From an uncultured Gammaproteobacteria bacterium (GTDB lineage: Bacteria; Pseudomonadota; Gammaproteobacteria; UBA6429; Thiohalophilaceae): a DNA stretch of 64,000 nt. The position numbers and the translations under genes were made by a program. Under the pieces are notes generated by a model. That model made no database searches, was not told the origin of the DNA, and was given only the letters and a program-made list of their open reading frames with translations. The stretch is taken from positions 1-64,000 of the forward strand of contig CALBTB010000008.1 of assembly GCA_937967995.1 (NCBI GenBank), written 5' to 3'. Shown here piece by piece: positions 54,627 through 63,695 of the stretch. Each line of letters opens with the position of its first letter. Positions within the stretch are counted from its first letter, which is position 1.

Positions 54627-55259
54627 ATGTTTGGATTGGGTAAATCAACAGTCATGCCTCAGCCCGGGCAGGCACTGCCGGGCCGCGATGACCCCATGCC
54701 TGTTCCAAACAGCCATTACGTTAATGGCAATCCCATGCAACCACCTTATCCTTCTGACATGGAGCAGGCCATGTTTGGCATGGGCTGTTTCTGGGGAGCG
54801 GAACGTCGATACTGGCAAACCGAAAAAATTTATATTACGGCTGTTGGTTACGCTGCCGGCTATACCCCCAACCCGACTTACCAGGAAGTATGTTCGGGAA
54901 TGACCGGGCATAACGAAGTTGTACTGGTGGTATTTGATCCTGCCAGTATGGCCTACACGGATTTACTGAAACTTTTCTGGGAATCCCATGATCCGACACA
55001 GGGAATGCGGCAGGGCAATGATGTTGGCACCCAGTATCGTTCCGGTATCTATTACTTTTCAGAGCAGCAAAAGCAGGCTGCTGAGCAGAGCAAGGATGCA
55101 TATCAAAAAAAATTACTTGAAGCCGGCCGAGGTATGATTACCACCGAGATTGTTTCTGCACCCACATTTTATTTTGCTGAAGAATACCATCAACAATATC
55201 TTGCCAAAAACCCTGGCGGTTATTGTGGGTTGGGTGGAACGGGTGTCTGCTACTCCTAA
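54627..55259 (+). CDS. msrA: Peptide methionine sulfoxide reductase MsrA
   Basis: Repairs oxidised methionine. The 210 residues match E. coli MsrA (212). The catalytic Cys54 lies in FGMGCFWGAERRYW, then TAVGYAAGYTPNPTYQEVCS, FWESHDPTQGMRQGNDVGTQYRS (split here) and the resolving cysteines in the C-terminal YCGLGGTGVCYS. Cytoplasmic; no signal peptide. The end overlaps the phospholipase-like gene by 17 bp. Confidence 0.96.
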   Translation: MFGLGKSTVMPQPGQALPGRDDPMPVPNSHYVNGNPMQPPYPSDMEQAMFGMGCFWGAERRYWQTEKIYITAVGYAAGYTPNPTYQEVCSGMTGHNEVVLVVFDPASMAYTDLLKLFWESHDPTQGMRQGNDVGTQYRSGIYYFSEQQKQAAEQSKDAYQKKLLEAGRGMITTEIVSAPTFYFAEEYHQQYLAKNPGGYCGLGGTGVCYS

Positions 55260-55812
55260 AATCCTGGCAATGCTTGTCATGCTGGTACTGACATCGCAAA
55301 GTCATGCGACAGACGTAGCTGTATCTCCCTTACGTGTCGATATCAGTTTTGAAAACTGGCAAATGTCTCTCCTCGCCAGAGTCAAATCGGCTTACCCGGA
55401 CAAACTCATAGCATTTCATACTGACGGGTGCAGCGGCGGCCTGAGTGATGGCTGGAAATATGTTGCACAGGCCATGCCGGCATTCTCAGAGAAGTTTGGT
55501 GAAAGTCCTCCCTGGGAGTATTGTTGTGTTGAACATGACCGGGCGTACTGGCGTGGTGAAACGGAGAATGGCTATAACCTGCGCCTGAATGCTGATCTTC
55601 AGCTGCGTGCCTGTGTCGAACAGTTTGGTAATGAACAAAAAGCGATCTATGCAAAACGCTTTTCCCTGCAACCTGAAACCGTACAGCACCATATCAATAT
55701 CGGCGCGTCCTTGATGTACCGGGCAGTACGGCTGGGCGGAAAGCCCTGTTCTTTCTTACCGTGGCGCTGGGGTTATGGCTGGCCACACTGCATACAGGGG
55801 TATAAGGAATAA
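55243..55812 (+). CDS. Exported phospholipase A2-like protein
   Basis: The GTG at 55243 gives 189 residues with a signal peptide (KILAMLVMLVLTSQSHA). The mature part has DGCSGGLSDG (residues 61-70) and EYCCVEHDRAYWRGE (Cys94, Cys95, His98, Asp99), close to the CCxxHD catalytic motif of secreted phospholipases A2, in which His and Asp form the active site and the cysteines disulfides. Further cysteines lie near the end. The usual calcium loop is not clear, so the activity is a suggestion. It overlaps msrA and abuts the DUF924 gene (TAAATG). Confidence 0.65.
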   Translation: MSATPKILAMLVMLVLTSQSHATDVAVSPLRVDISFENWQMSLLARVKSAYPDKLIAFHTDGCSGGLSDGWKYVAQAMPAFSEKFGESPPWEYCCVEHDRAYWRGETENGYNLRLNADLQLRACVEQFGNEQKAIYAKRFSLQPETVQHHINIGASLMYRAVRLGGKPCSFLPWRWGYGWPHCIQGYKE

Positions 55813-56364
55813 ATGGAACTGGCAGCAGCGAACGAACTTCTGGCTTTCTGGTTTTCAGATGAAGCAAAAAAACGCTGGTTTAATTCAACGGTAGGATTCG
55901 ATGACCTGTTACGAGAACGTTATCAGGCGTTATATAGCTCGGCAAAAAACGGTGAACTGGATGACTGGAAACAAACTCCTGAAGGTGCGCTGGCGCTGGT
56001 CATATTGTTTGACCAGATTCCGTTGAATATTTATCGGGGTAAGCCCCAAAGTTTTGCAACTGAGCAACGTGCACGGGATGTTGCGCAGCATGCGATTGAT
56101 CATGGTCTGGATCGTTCCTTAGCTGATTCTCATAAAGTGTTTTTATATATGCCGTTTATGCACAGTGAAAATATTGATGATCAGAATAAAGCGGTCGAAT
56201 TATTTGAGCAGGCAGGTTTAAAAGAAAATTTACGGTTTGCAAAACACCATCGGCAAATTATTGAGAAGTTTGGTCGGTTTCCTCATCGGAATAACATCCT
56301 TGGCAGATCGAGTACAACGGATGAAATCGATTATCTTGACTCACCAGTAGGCTTTCACGGATAA
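55813..56364 (+). CDS. DUF924-family protein
   Basis: A 183-residue protein matching the DUF924 TPR-like family: LLAFWFSDEAKKRWF, FDQIPLNIYRGKPQSFATE, FLYMPFMHSENIDDQ and FGRFPHRN. Function unknown; mostly helical and cytoplasmic. It begins at the base after the TAA of the preceding gene. Confidence 0.9.
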   Translation: MELAAANELLAFWFSDEAKKRWFNSTVGFDDLLRERYQALYSSAKNGELDDWKQTPEGALALVILFDQIPLNIYRGKPQSFATEQRARDVAQHAIDHGLDRSLADSHKVFLYMPFMHSENIDDQNKAVELFEQAGLKENLRFAKHHRQIIEKFGRFPHRNNILGRSSTTDEIDYLDSPVGFHG

Positions 56365-56399
56365 TACGCCGCCTGTTTTCACAAGACCTGCCCGATGCG

Positions 56400-56723
56400 A
56401 TGATTTTTAAAACACCGACCAATGCAAGATTATGCGTTGCGAATAGTCCGATACATGGAAAAGGTTTATTTGCCCAGGACCTGATCAGGGAAGGCGATGT
56501 ACTTGGTGTCATCAGGGGCATTCGTACGCGTGATGACGGTACGTATGTTTTATGGGTGACCGAAGATCATGCGGTTCGCATTCTGTGTAAATTCAAATAT
56601 ATAAATCATAGTGATAATCCTAATGTGGTTTTATACGACACACTGGAAGTCTGTGCCATCAGGGACATTTTTCCCGGTGAAGAAATTACCCATGATTATG
56701 AAAGTGGGGACTGGCAGGAATAA
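56400..56723 (+). CDS. Compact SET-domain protein
   Basis: A 107-residue stand-alone SET domain, the fold of protein lysine methyltransferases. Motifs in order: SPIHGKGLFAQDLIREGDVL (GxG), FKYINHSDNPNVVLYD (NHS) and PGEEITHDYESGDW. The length is at the lower limit for a catalytic SET domain, and there is no post-SET cysteine cluster. The target is unknown. It is 36 bp after DUF924. Confidence 0.85.
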   Translation: MIFKTPTNARLCVANSPIHGKGLFAQDLIREGDVLGVIRGIRTRDDGTYVLWVTEDHAVRILCKFKYINHSDNPNVVLYDTLEVCAIRDIFPGEEITHDYESGDWQE

Positions 56724-56798
56724 ATAGTCTGACAGGATTGCAAGCGTCTGAGCGCTCTACTATGGTAATAGGAGCGGACACGGAACTGGTCGAAAACA

Positions 56799-57155
56799 GT
56801 GCTATCAGATGATAACAACAAGCTTGTCACTGTCAGTGTGACACACACCCCGGCTGAGCCGCTCTGGCAACGTGTTCCCATCCGTACTGCTGCCGGTGAG
56901 TTTGCCGCCGATTTTATGATGTTAATCACCCGGTTTAACCGCTTACATCAGCGTAAACAGCGTGAAATTCTGCAAACGATTCATGAGATCCTGAAATCCT
57001 ATTCAGAAATCGTCATATTTGCTGATTTAAATACACGAATTAACCTGCTATGGATCTCGCATAAACCGCGTCCGGGTATCGGGCTGGAACTGGCCGCGGT
57101 CATTCATGACTATGTGCCAGAGGCAAAATTAATCAGTCACCAGCAAAGACCATAA
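56799..57155 (+). CDS. Unrecognised 118-aa protein
   Basis: Opens with a GTG at 56799; no ATG fits the frame. The product is mixed alpha/beta (FAADFMMLITRFNRLHQRKQ, EIVIFADLNTRINLLWIS, PGIGLELAAVIHDYVPEAKL). No family known to me. It abuts the deacetylase gene (TAAATG), so the two are probably co-translated. Confidence 0.65.
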   Translation: MLSDDNNKLVTVSVTHTPAEPLWQRVPIRTAAGEFAADFMMLITRFNRLHQRKQREILQTIHEILKSYSEIVIFADLNTRINLLWISHKPRPGIGLELAAVIHDYVPEAKLISHQQRP

Positions 57156-58103
57156 ATGAATAAACAGGTCTGTGTTTATCTGGGCGAGCCACTGGCCGAT
57201 TACCATTTCGGCGCAGCGCATCCGTTTGGTCCACAGCGGCTACCTGCTTTTGAAAAAGAGTTTTACCGCCGCCGGTTGCATAATGCTGTTTCGGTGTGTG
57301 AGCCGGTATCCTGTAGCAGTAATGACCTGCGGTTGTTTCATGACAGTAACTATATCGACTTTGTTAAATCCGCTTCCGATCAGGGTAAAGGTTATCTCGA
57401 TGGGGGAGATACACCGGTTCGGCAGGGAATATACGAAGCCGCCTGTTTTGTAGTCGGTTCGACGCTGGATGGTGTGGATCGAATTATGCGCGGTGAGTGC
57501 CAGCGAAGTTTTATTCCGATTGCGGGATTACATCATGCGCGTCGCAACAGTGCTGCCGGATTCTGCGTATTCAATGACTGTGGTGTGGCAATTGAGAAAC
57601 TATTTCAGGTGTATGGGCTCGAAAGCGTTGCTTATGTGGACATTGACGCACATCATGGTGATGGTGTTTTTTACGGCTTCGAGGATAATCCGGCATTATG
57701 TTATGTGGATTTTCATGAAGACGGACGTTTTTTATATCCGGGAACCGGTGCTGTTGAAGAAACCGGTAAAAACGCAGCAAAAGGTACCAAACTGAATATT
57801 CCCATGCCGATGTATGCCGATGATCAGCTGTTTTTCGATATATGGTCAAAGGTCGAGGCTTTTGTGGTGTCAGCCAGGCCGCAATTTATTTTATTGCAAT
57901 GTGGGGTGGACAGTGTCAGCGGGGATCCAATAACACACTTACAATATACATCCCGCGTCCATGCCCATGTGACAAAGCGGTTGTGTGAGCTTGCTGTGAA
58001 GTTATGTGAAGGTCGGTTCCTGGCCATGGGTGGCGGTGGCTACAATCTGGATAATCTGGCCCTGACCTGGAATGATGTCGTGGCAGCGATGGCCGAATCG
58101 TAA
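57156..58103 (+). CDS. Histone deacetylase/AcuC-family amidohydrolase
   Basis: A 315-residue zinc-dependent deacetylase-fold protein. Active-site residues are seen in LHHARRNSAAGFCVFNDCG, VAYVDIDAHHGDGVFYG (zinc Asp and His), ILLQCGVDSVSGDP (second zinc Asp) and GGGGYNLDN (Tyr). Bacterial members act on acetylated amines, lysines or acetoin-linked proteins; the substrate here is unknown. It follows the 118-aa gene. Confidence 0.92.
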   Translation: MNKQVCVYLGEPLADYHFGAAHPFGPQRLPAFEKEFYRRRLHNAVSVCEPVSCSSNDLRLFHDSNYIDFVKSASDQGKGYLDGGDTPVRQGIYEAACFVVGSTLDGVDRIMRGECQRSFIPIAGLHHARRNSAAGFCVFNDCGVAIEKLFQVYGLESVAYVDIDAHHGDGVFYGFEDNPALCYVDFHEDGRFLYPGTGAVEETGKNAAKGTKLNIPMPMYADDQLFFDIWSKVEAFVVSARPQFILLQCGVDSVSGDPITHLQYTSRVHAHVTKRLCELAVKLCEGRFLAMGGGGYNLDNLALTWNDVVAAMAES

Positions 58104-58105
58104 GC

Positions 58106-58360
58106 TCAGCCAGTCAGTTCGTCCAGCTTGCCTTCCATATGTAATTCGGTGAGATCGGAAAAGCCGCCTATCCATTTACCGTCGATCATTATTTGCGGAA
58201 CCGTACGGGCACCGTTGGTGGCAGTGAGCATTTCCTTGAGCTGTTCTCGATCCAGATCGACGCGCGCCTCTTCATAACCTATGCCCCATTTCGTGAGCAG
58301 GGTTTTGGTCTTGTCACAAATAGGGCAGGTGCCGGTGCTGAAAATTTTGACTCGATTCAT
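58106..58360 (-). CDS. Glutaredoxin
   Basis: An 84-residue dithiol glutaredoxin with active site CPIC in STGTCPICDKTKTLL, cis-Pro loop RTVPQIMIDG and GGFSDL for glutathione. It is convergent to the deacetylase gene. Confidence 0.93.
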   Translation of the reverse strand: MNRVKIFSTGTCPICDKTKTLLTKWGIGYEEARVDLDREQLKEMLTATNGARTVPQIMIDGKWIGGFSDLTELHMEGKLDELTG

Positions 58361-58385
58361 GGCGCGCTATTATGCCTGTTAGCTG

Positions 58386-59819
58386 TCAGCGATAAAAGAG
58401 CAGTATGGTACTCAGGTAGAGTAGATTACCGACACCATGAATCACGATTCCCGGTAACAAACTGCGGTATCGCTCATAGGCATAAGCCAGGATTAACCCG
58501 GTCCAGAAAATTGACAGAAAACTGTTCAGTGACTTGAGGTGTAGTGCACTGAAGAATCCGGCGCTGGCTACAATCGCAATGGTTGGCGTCAGGCGTGAAC
58601 GCAGTGTGGTGTAAAACAGCCCACGAAATCCGATTTCTTCAAACACGGGTGTCCAGATAATGATATTAATCAGGCTGAGCAGTACAACCTCTGTTGGTCC
58701 AAATACCAGGCGTTCCTGAATGCCCGCGGACCAGTGTCCACCCAGGCCAAGTTTCCAGGTGCCCCAGCCTATCAGGATCAGGCCGATTAATTCGAGCGCC
58801 AGTAACGATCCGGTAATCGTCAGGAACGGTAAGATACTGTTCCGGTTAAGACTCAGGCCAAATGCCGAAATGAGGTTCATGCCGCGTGGCGCCAGCAGGT
58901 TTCTTTGAATCAGCCACAGCATCGGTATTGAAGCAAACAACGTACTCCATGTTGTGAAAAAATTTGGCCTGAAAAATTGTGTCGAGAGTAAATGTAATCC
59001 GACCCAGATGAGCAATCCAAAAAATGCGGCCCGGACTGCCACAGAAAAACCCTCATAGAAGTTCCAGGGGGTATTCATGATGTTACTGGTCCAGGGAGAG
59101 GGAATATGAAAAACCCGGTAACGTATCATCATGTATAAACCCACGATAATCACCAGTGAGATTGCCAGCGCCATTTGCAAGACGTGTTGACGCAGGCGCT
59201 GGCCGTTACGTTTGAGTCGATCATCGAACAGTTTGATGAAATACGGTTTATCGAGACGTGTGTAAATACTCAACTGAAGCCGATCTTTGGCCCAGCCATT
59301 CGGAACCAGGCTCGCACCCGTATAGATCTCCGGGTTGAAGCCTTCGTAGTTTTCGAAATAGGCAAATTTCACCGCTTCTGCGATTACTTCCTCTTCCGGG
59401 TTGTTATTAAAAGTTTGCAGGGCATTTGTTAATGTCTGGCGATCACCGAGTTCGGCAATCGTAATCAGCCAGCGGGCGCGTGTGTTGAGTATCGCCCAGG
59501 TCGTAGCGGTTTCCGGGTGTTGTTCAAGGTGGGTCAGTACTTCCTCGTAGGCCTTTAATACTTCACTCTGAACATGCGCTCTGGTGCCAAAAAGAAATTC
59601 ATGCAGGGCACGCTCGGCGAGACTGGTGTTTTCATCATAACCTTCATAAAAGGACAGATGACGTTCCATCATACGGCCGGCCGAAGCACCAACATAACGT
59701 AATTGCTCCAGTTCCGTGGTTGACTTGAAAGGATTAAATACGAACCAGAAAAGGACGATCAGGCCGGCTGCAGAGATGACGGTGATGATATGGTAACTGA
59801 GTCTGGCCGGCGCTGACAT
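58386..59819 (-). CDS. CPBP-family intramembrane metalloprotease, long form
   Basis: A 477-residue membrane protein. A first helix (about 12-30) precedes a helical soluble region, then about eight helices. The C-terminal CPBP (Abi/Rce1-like) domain has the three motifs VFEEIGFRGLFYTTL (EExxxR), FFSALHLKS and IVIHGVGNLLY. Prokaryotic members process or handle membrane peptides. It is 26 bp upstream of glutaredoxin in the same direction. The 242 bp to the next gene contain no feature that I can support. Confidence 0.9.
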   Translation of the reverse strand: MSAPARLSYHIITVISAAGLIVLFWFVFNPFKSTTELEQLRYVGASAGRMMERHLSFYEGYDENTSLAERALHEFLFGTRAHVQSEVLKAYEEVLTHLEQHPETATTWAILNTRARWLITIAELGDRQTLTNALQTFNNNPEEEVIAEAVKFAYFENYEGFNPEIYTGASLVPNGWAKDRLQLSIYTRLDKPYFIKLFDDRLKRNGQRLRQHVLQMALAISLVIIVGLYMMIRYRVFHIPSPWTSNIMNTPWNFYEGFSVAVRAAFFGLLIWVGLHLLSTQFFRPNFFTTWSTLFASIPMLWLIQRNLLAPRGMNLISAFGLSLNRNSILPFLTITGSLLALELIGLILIGWGTWKLGLGGHWSAGIQERLVFGPTEVVLLSLINIIIWTPVFEEIGFRGLFYTTLRSRLTPTIAIVASAGFFSALHLKSLNSFLSIFWTGLILAYAYERYRSLLPGIVIHGVGNLLYLSTILLFYR

Positions 59820-60061
59820 CGTAAGGCTTGTTTACCCCGAAAGTTGATCGACGTTACGCATTTTAACGATAACCAGGATCTTATTCATCCATTTACTTGG
59901 CAAGCGCTTGCTGTACAAGCATTTTTTATCCATTCCGGTGAGTGTCATGCGCGATTTAGAGTCCTTTGTAGTAGTAGGTGATTTAACCTTAACCGGGCAG
60001 GCATGGAAAGCCCAACCACAACACGATATCATAATGTTTCGGTTAATAAGTTTATGAAACT

Positions 60062-60901
60062 ATGGAAGTAAAAATTCATCCAGAATGGTATCAGTATCTG
60101 CAACGCCCGGAACAGGACTGGTCGCTGACGGATATGGCGTTACTGGTAGCCGAGCAACTTCAACCGAAACTGGAGCGACAGGTTTATATTCACAAGCTGG
60201 AAGATATGGCCGGAAACCTGATCCAGCGAATTGATACTGCACAATCTTTACAGAGCAAACTTGATAGCCTGGCCGATTATTTCGCCAACGAGCTTGGTTT
60301 TAATGGAAATGTACAGGACTACTATTCTCCTGATAACAGCCTTCTCAACAAAGTCATCGACACACGTACAGGTATACCGATAACCTTGTCTATCTTGTTT
60401 ATGCGACTGGCAGAATCTATTGGCCTGGATATGTACGGAATCGGCTTCCCCGGCCATTTCCTGGTGGGCATTACCGTGGATGACAGCAAAGTGGTGCTGG
60501 ATCCTTTCAATCGTGCAGAGCAACTGAATACTGACAAATTGTTAGAGTTACTCGCCAAATCCAGCACGGCCGTTGAAAATGCACAGCAGATAGAGGATTA
60601 CCTGACGCCGTTAGCCAACAGGTTTATTATTGTCAGGTTGTTACGCAACCTGAAGAACATATATATAGAGAAACAGGAAGTAATGCATGCCCTGACCGTG
60701 ATCGAGATGATTCTTTCCATTATCCCTGAATCTCCCGGTGAACTGCGTGATCGCGGCATGGTCTATCATCATATGGAATATACGCAGGGAGCGCTGACCG
60801 ATTTACAGCGATTTATCGAACTCGAGCCCGATTCAAATGAACGTAATGTTATCGAGGCGCTGATTGAATCGCTGAGTGAACAGACGACATCGTTGCATTA
60901 A
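60062..60901 (+). CDS. sirB1: SirB1-family protein (transglutaminase-like plus TPR)
   Basis: A 279-residue protein with a transglutaminase-like N-terminal domain (LADYFANELGFNGNVQDYYS, GIPITLSILFMRLAESIGL, GFPGHFLVGI) and a TPR-like C-terminus (RDRGMVYHHMEYTQGALTDL). It matches E. coli YchA/SirB1, of uncertain function. Followed by sixA. Confidence 0.92.
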   Translation: MEVKIHPEWYQYLQRPEQDWSLTDMALLVAEQLQPKLERQVYIHKLEDMAGNLIQRIDTAQSLQSKLDSLADYFANELGFNGNVQDYYSPDNSLLNKVIDTRTGIPITLSILFMRLAESIGLDMYGIGFPGHFLVGITVDDSKVVLDPFNRAEQLNTDKLLELLAKSSTAVENAQQIEDYLTPLANRFIIVRLLRNLKNIYIEKQEVMHALTVIEMILSIIPESPGELRDRGMVYHHMEYTQGALTDLQRFIELEPDSNERNVIEALIESLSEQTTSLH

Positions 60902-60925
60902 TTAATATTCCGGTTTTATGGTGTT

Positions 60926-61435
60926 ATGAATAAATTGCTGTATATCCTCAGGCATGCCAAGTCCGACTGGGATCATGCCGGTCTCGTTGATAACCAGCGA
61001 CCGTTAAATGAACGTGGTCGTCAGGATGCAGTTCGGATGGGACGCTGGATAAAAGACAATGGATTTTGCCCGGCATCGATCTATTGCTCGCCGGCGACGC
61101 GAGCAGTGGAAACGGTTCAGCCTGTTATCAATATGTGCGGCCTGTCCGAATCATCCGTCGAGTATAGCAGTGAGTTGTATCTGGCCAGCCTGGAGAAGTT
61201 ACTGCAGATACTTGTAGATATTGAATCCTCACCATCGCCGGTAATGCTTGTCGGCCATAACCCGGGACTGGATGATCTGGTTACTTACCTTAGCGATCGT
61301 GCGCCGCCATTGACGGAGAACGGCAAACTGATGACCACTACCTGTCTGGCACAATTTTCGATGCCACAAAAATGGGATTCATTACTGAATAAAGCGAAAT
61401 TGATATCCATCACACGTCCGAAAGATCTGAACTAG
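60926..61435 (+). CDS. sixA: Phosphohistidine phosphatase SixA
   Basis: A 169-residue phosphatase of the histidine phosphatase superfamily. His10 in LYILRHAKSDWD is the nucleophile, with NERGRQDA, YCSPATRAVET and VGHNPGLDDL completing the site. SixA removes phosphate from histidine phosphotransfer domains such as in PtsP or ArcB. Short gap from sirB1. Confidence 0.93.
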   Translation: MNKLLYILRHAKSDWDHAGLVDNQRPLNERGRQDAVRMGRWIKDNGFCPASIYCSPATRAVETVQPVINMCGLSESSVEYSSELYLASLEKLLQILVDIESSPSPVMLVGHNPGLDDLVTYLSDRAPPLTENGKLMTTTCLAQFSMPQKWDSLLNKAKLISITRPKDLN

Positions 61436-61455
61436 TTACACGCAGGAGATAAATA

Positions 61456-62040
61456 ATGAAAATTGACCAGCAGGCAATTGACACGTTATTCATGCAGGCA
61501 CGCAGTCATAACGGCTGGCAGGACAAGCAGGTTACTGAAGCGCAACTCAGGGAAATTTACAATCTCATGCGTATGGGTCCGACCAGTGCCAATTCGTGTC
61601 CGGCACGGCTGGTGTTTGTCACTTCAGACAGCGCCAAACAGAAACTCAAAGCCTGTCTGGATGAAGGCAATGTAGACAAATCCATGTCTGCGCCGGTTGT
61701 AGCGATTATTGGTATGGATCTGGAGTTTTACGAGAAACTGTCAAAACTGTTCCCCCATACTGACGCCAAAAGCTGGTTTGTCGGAAAAGATGAAAAAATT
61801 CATCAAACCGCATTTCGAAACAGTTCATTGCAGGGTGCCTATTTTATCATGGCGGTTCGCAGCCTGGGACTGGATGCCGGTCCAATGTCCGGTTTTGATG
61901 CAAACAAACTCGACAAGGCCTTCTTTCCGGATGGCAAGGTCAGGTCCAATTTTATCTGTGCAATCGGCTATGGCGATGAAAGCAAGCTGTATCCACGCGG
62001 GCCCAGACTTGAGTTTGAGGAAGCCTGCCAGGTCGTCTGA
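61456..62040 (+). CDS. Nitroreductase-family protein, RutE-like
   Basis: A 194-residue flavin-dependent oxidoreductase of the RutE/HadB group (malonic semialdehyde reductase in E. coli). Family features: RSHNGWQDKQVTEAQLREIY, MRMGPTSANSCPARLVFV, SSLQGAYFIMAVRSLGLDAG and FICAIGYGD. AGGAG precedes the ATG. No other rut genes nearby. Ends one base before the convergent phosphatase gene. Confidence 0.92.
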   Translation: MKIDQQAIDTLFMQARSHNGWQDKQVTEAQLREIYNLMRMGPTSANSCPARLVFVTSDSAKQKLKACLDEGNVDKSMSAPVVAIIGMDLEFYEKLSKLFPHTDAKSWFVGKDEKIHQTAFRNSSLQGAYFIMAVRSLGLDAGPMSGFDANKLDKAFFPDGKVRSNFICAIGYGDESKLYPRGPRLEFEEACQVV

Positions 62041-62571
62041 TCATATATTGGCGTGAAAAAACGCACAGTTCCTGAAATGCAGGGAGCGTAACTGGTTATC
62101 AGGAACCTGGTGAAGCATGGCATAAATGACGCGCAGGGTTTCCTCGTGCGCAATGGTAAGCGTGGTGGTGTAGGGCTGTTGCCTTAACCAGTCCAGATAT
62201 GGTGATACCCGTTGCTTGTATTGCAGCAGGGATTCGCCGCCATTCACTGATTTATGCAGGGGATCATCCGCTACGGCTTCAAAGTAAGCATCTACGCTAC
62301 GCCCATCAAACCCGGTTCGAATATCATTCAGCGTGGGGTTGACTGCGATGGGCGCATGGTGATCGTCATTGATAATCTCGGCAGTTTGTCGTGTTCTTGG
62401 CAATTCGGAGACGACGATCAATTCCAGTTTGCAATCCCGCAGTTTCCCGGCAGCCTGTCTGGCCTGCTGAATGCCTGTCTGCGTCAGATGCACATCAGTG
62501 AGTGGATTATCATTACACAGGTTCTGCTCATTGAAATTGGTATGAGCATGTCGCATGAAATAAGCTTGCAT
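62041..62571 (-). CDS. Histidine phosphatase family protein
   Basis: A 176-residue member with His8 in FMRHAHTNFNEQ, VSELPRTRQTAEII and IAHEETLRVIYAML. Similar to phosphoglycerate mutase-like phosphatases such as CobC. Substrate unknown. Its stop abuts the RutE-like stop. Confidence 0.9.
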   Translation of the reverse strand: MQAYFMRHAHTNFNEQNLCNDNPLTDVHLTQTGIQQARQAAGKLRDCKLELIVVSELPRTRQTAEIINDDHHAPIAVNPTLNDIRTGFDGRSVDAYFEAVADDPLHKSVNGGESLLQYKQRVSPYLDWLRQQPYTTTLTIAHEETLRVIYAMLHQVPDNQLRSLHFRNCAFFHANI

Positions 62572-62609
62572 AGTGGTTTCCGTTCAGGCGCTATATAATA
62601 CGATTATCT

Positions 62610-63695
62610 ATGTCACCAAAACAACGCTATCAACAGGACTTGCAGGCGTCACGGATCAACAGGGACCGGGCCCAGTTACGGGCTGTCGATGCATTACAGG
62701 TTCTGTATGAAGCGGTACTGCATTCGGGCAATCATCAAACGGGATGGCTGGCGGGCCTGTTTAAAAAACCAAAACCTGTTCCTGGAATTTACCTGGTAGG
62801 TGGCGTTGGTCGTGGCAAGACCTACCTGATGGATATGTTTTATGAATGCATTGACCGTGCAGACAAAATGCGTATTCATTATCACCGCTTCATGCTGGAT
62901 GTGCATAGTCAGTTAAAGGCATTGCCAAAATCACCCGACCCATTACTGATTATTGGTAAACGACTGGCGGAAAAAACCCGCATTCTGTGTCTCGATGAAT
63001 TCCATGTAACCGATGTTGCCGATGCCATGCTGTTATCCGGTTTGCTCAAGGCTTTATTCAGGAACCAGGTGATTCTGGTCACGACATCCAATACTCGCAT
63101 TAACAATTTATATCTAAACGGACTTCAGCGCGAACGGTTTATGGATGCCATCAGGTTGCTGAATGATTATATGGTTGAAATCGATCTGGAAGATGGTCGG
63201 GATTACCGGCTCGAGTTTTTCGAAAAAGCTAGCACCTACATTGTACGACCGGAGATGGATGATCAGGAGATGTTATTGAGACGGTTTCAGGAAATGGCGC
63301 CGTCCACGGCCATCGAGTATGAAAAACCCCTGCTCATCAATAACCGGGAAATTATGACACGCGCTATGGTCGACGATCTGGTCTGGTTTGATTTTGCCGA
63401 ATTGTGCAATACACCGCGTGCAGCCAGTGATTATCTGGAGCTGGCCCGGTTATTCCATACGGTGTTTATCAGTCACATTCCGGTATTTCATCCGGCGGAT
63501 GACAGTGCCGCAAAACGATTTATGCACCTGATCGATGCGCTGTATGACCACCGCGTCAAACTGATCAGCACGGCGCAGGCAGCGCCGGCTGATCTTTACA
63601 AAGGGAAATTGCTGATTGGCATGTTTGATCGAACAGTCAGCCGGCTAATTGAAATGGGCAGCCATGACTACCTGTCTGAAGCACACCGAATCTGA
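62610..63695 (+). CDS. zapE: Cell division ATPase ZapE (AFG1-like)
   Basis: A 361-residue ATPase. Walker A is GGVGRGKTYLMD (Lys70), Walker B LCLDEFHVTDVADAM, then LVTTSNTRINNLY and an arginine finger region NGLQRERF. ZapE is linked to FtsZ ring stability in E. coli. Its stop abuts the PstS-like stop. Confidence 0.95.
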   Translation: MSPKQRYQQDLQASRINRDRAQLRAVDALQVLYEAVLHSGNHQTGWLAGLFKKPKPVPGIYLVGGVGRGKTYLMDMFYECIDRADKMRIHYHRFMLDVHSQLKALPKSPDPLLIIGKRLAEKTRILCLDEFHVTDVADAMLLSGLLKALFRNQVILVTTSNTRINNLYLNGLQRERFMDAIRLLNDYMVEIDLEDGRDYRLEFFEKASTYIVRPEMDDQEMLLRRFQEMAPSTAIEYEKPLLINNREIMTRAMVDDLVWFDFAELCNTPRAASDYLELARLFHTVFISHIPVFHPADDSAAKRFMHLIDALYDHRVKLISTAQAAPADLYKGKLLIGMFDRTVSRLIEMGSHDYLSEAHRI

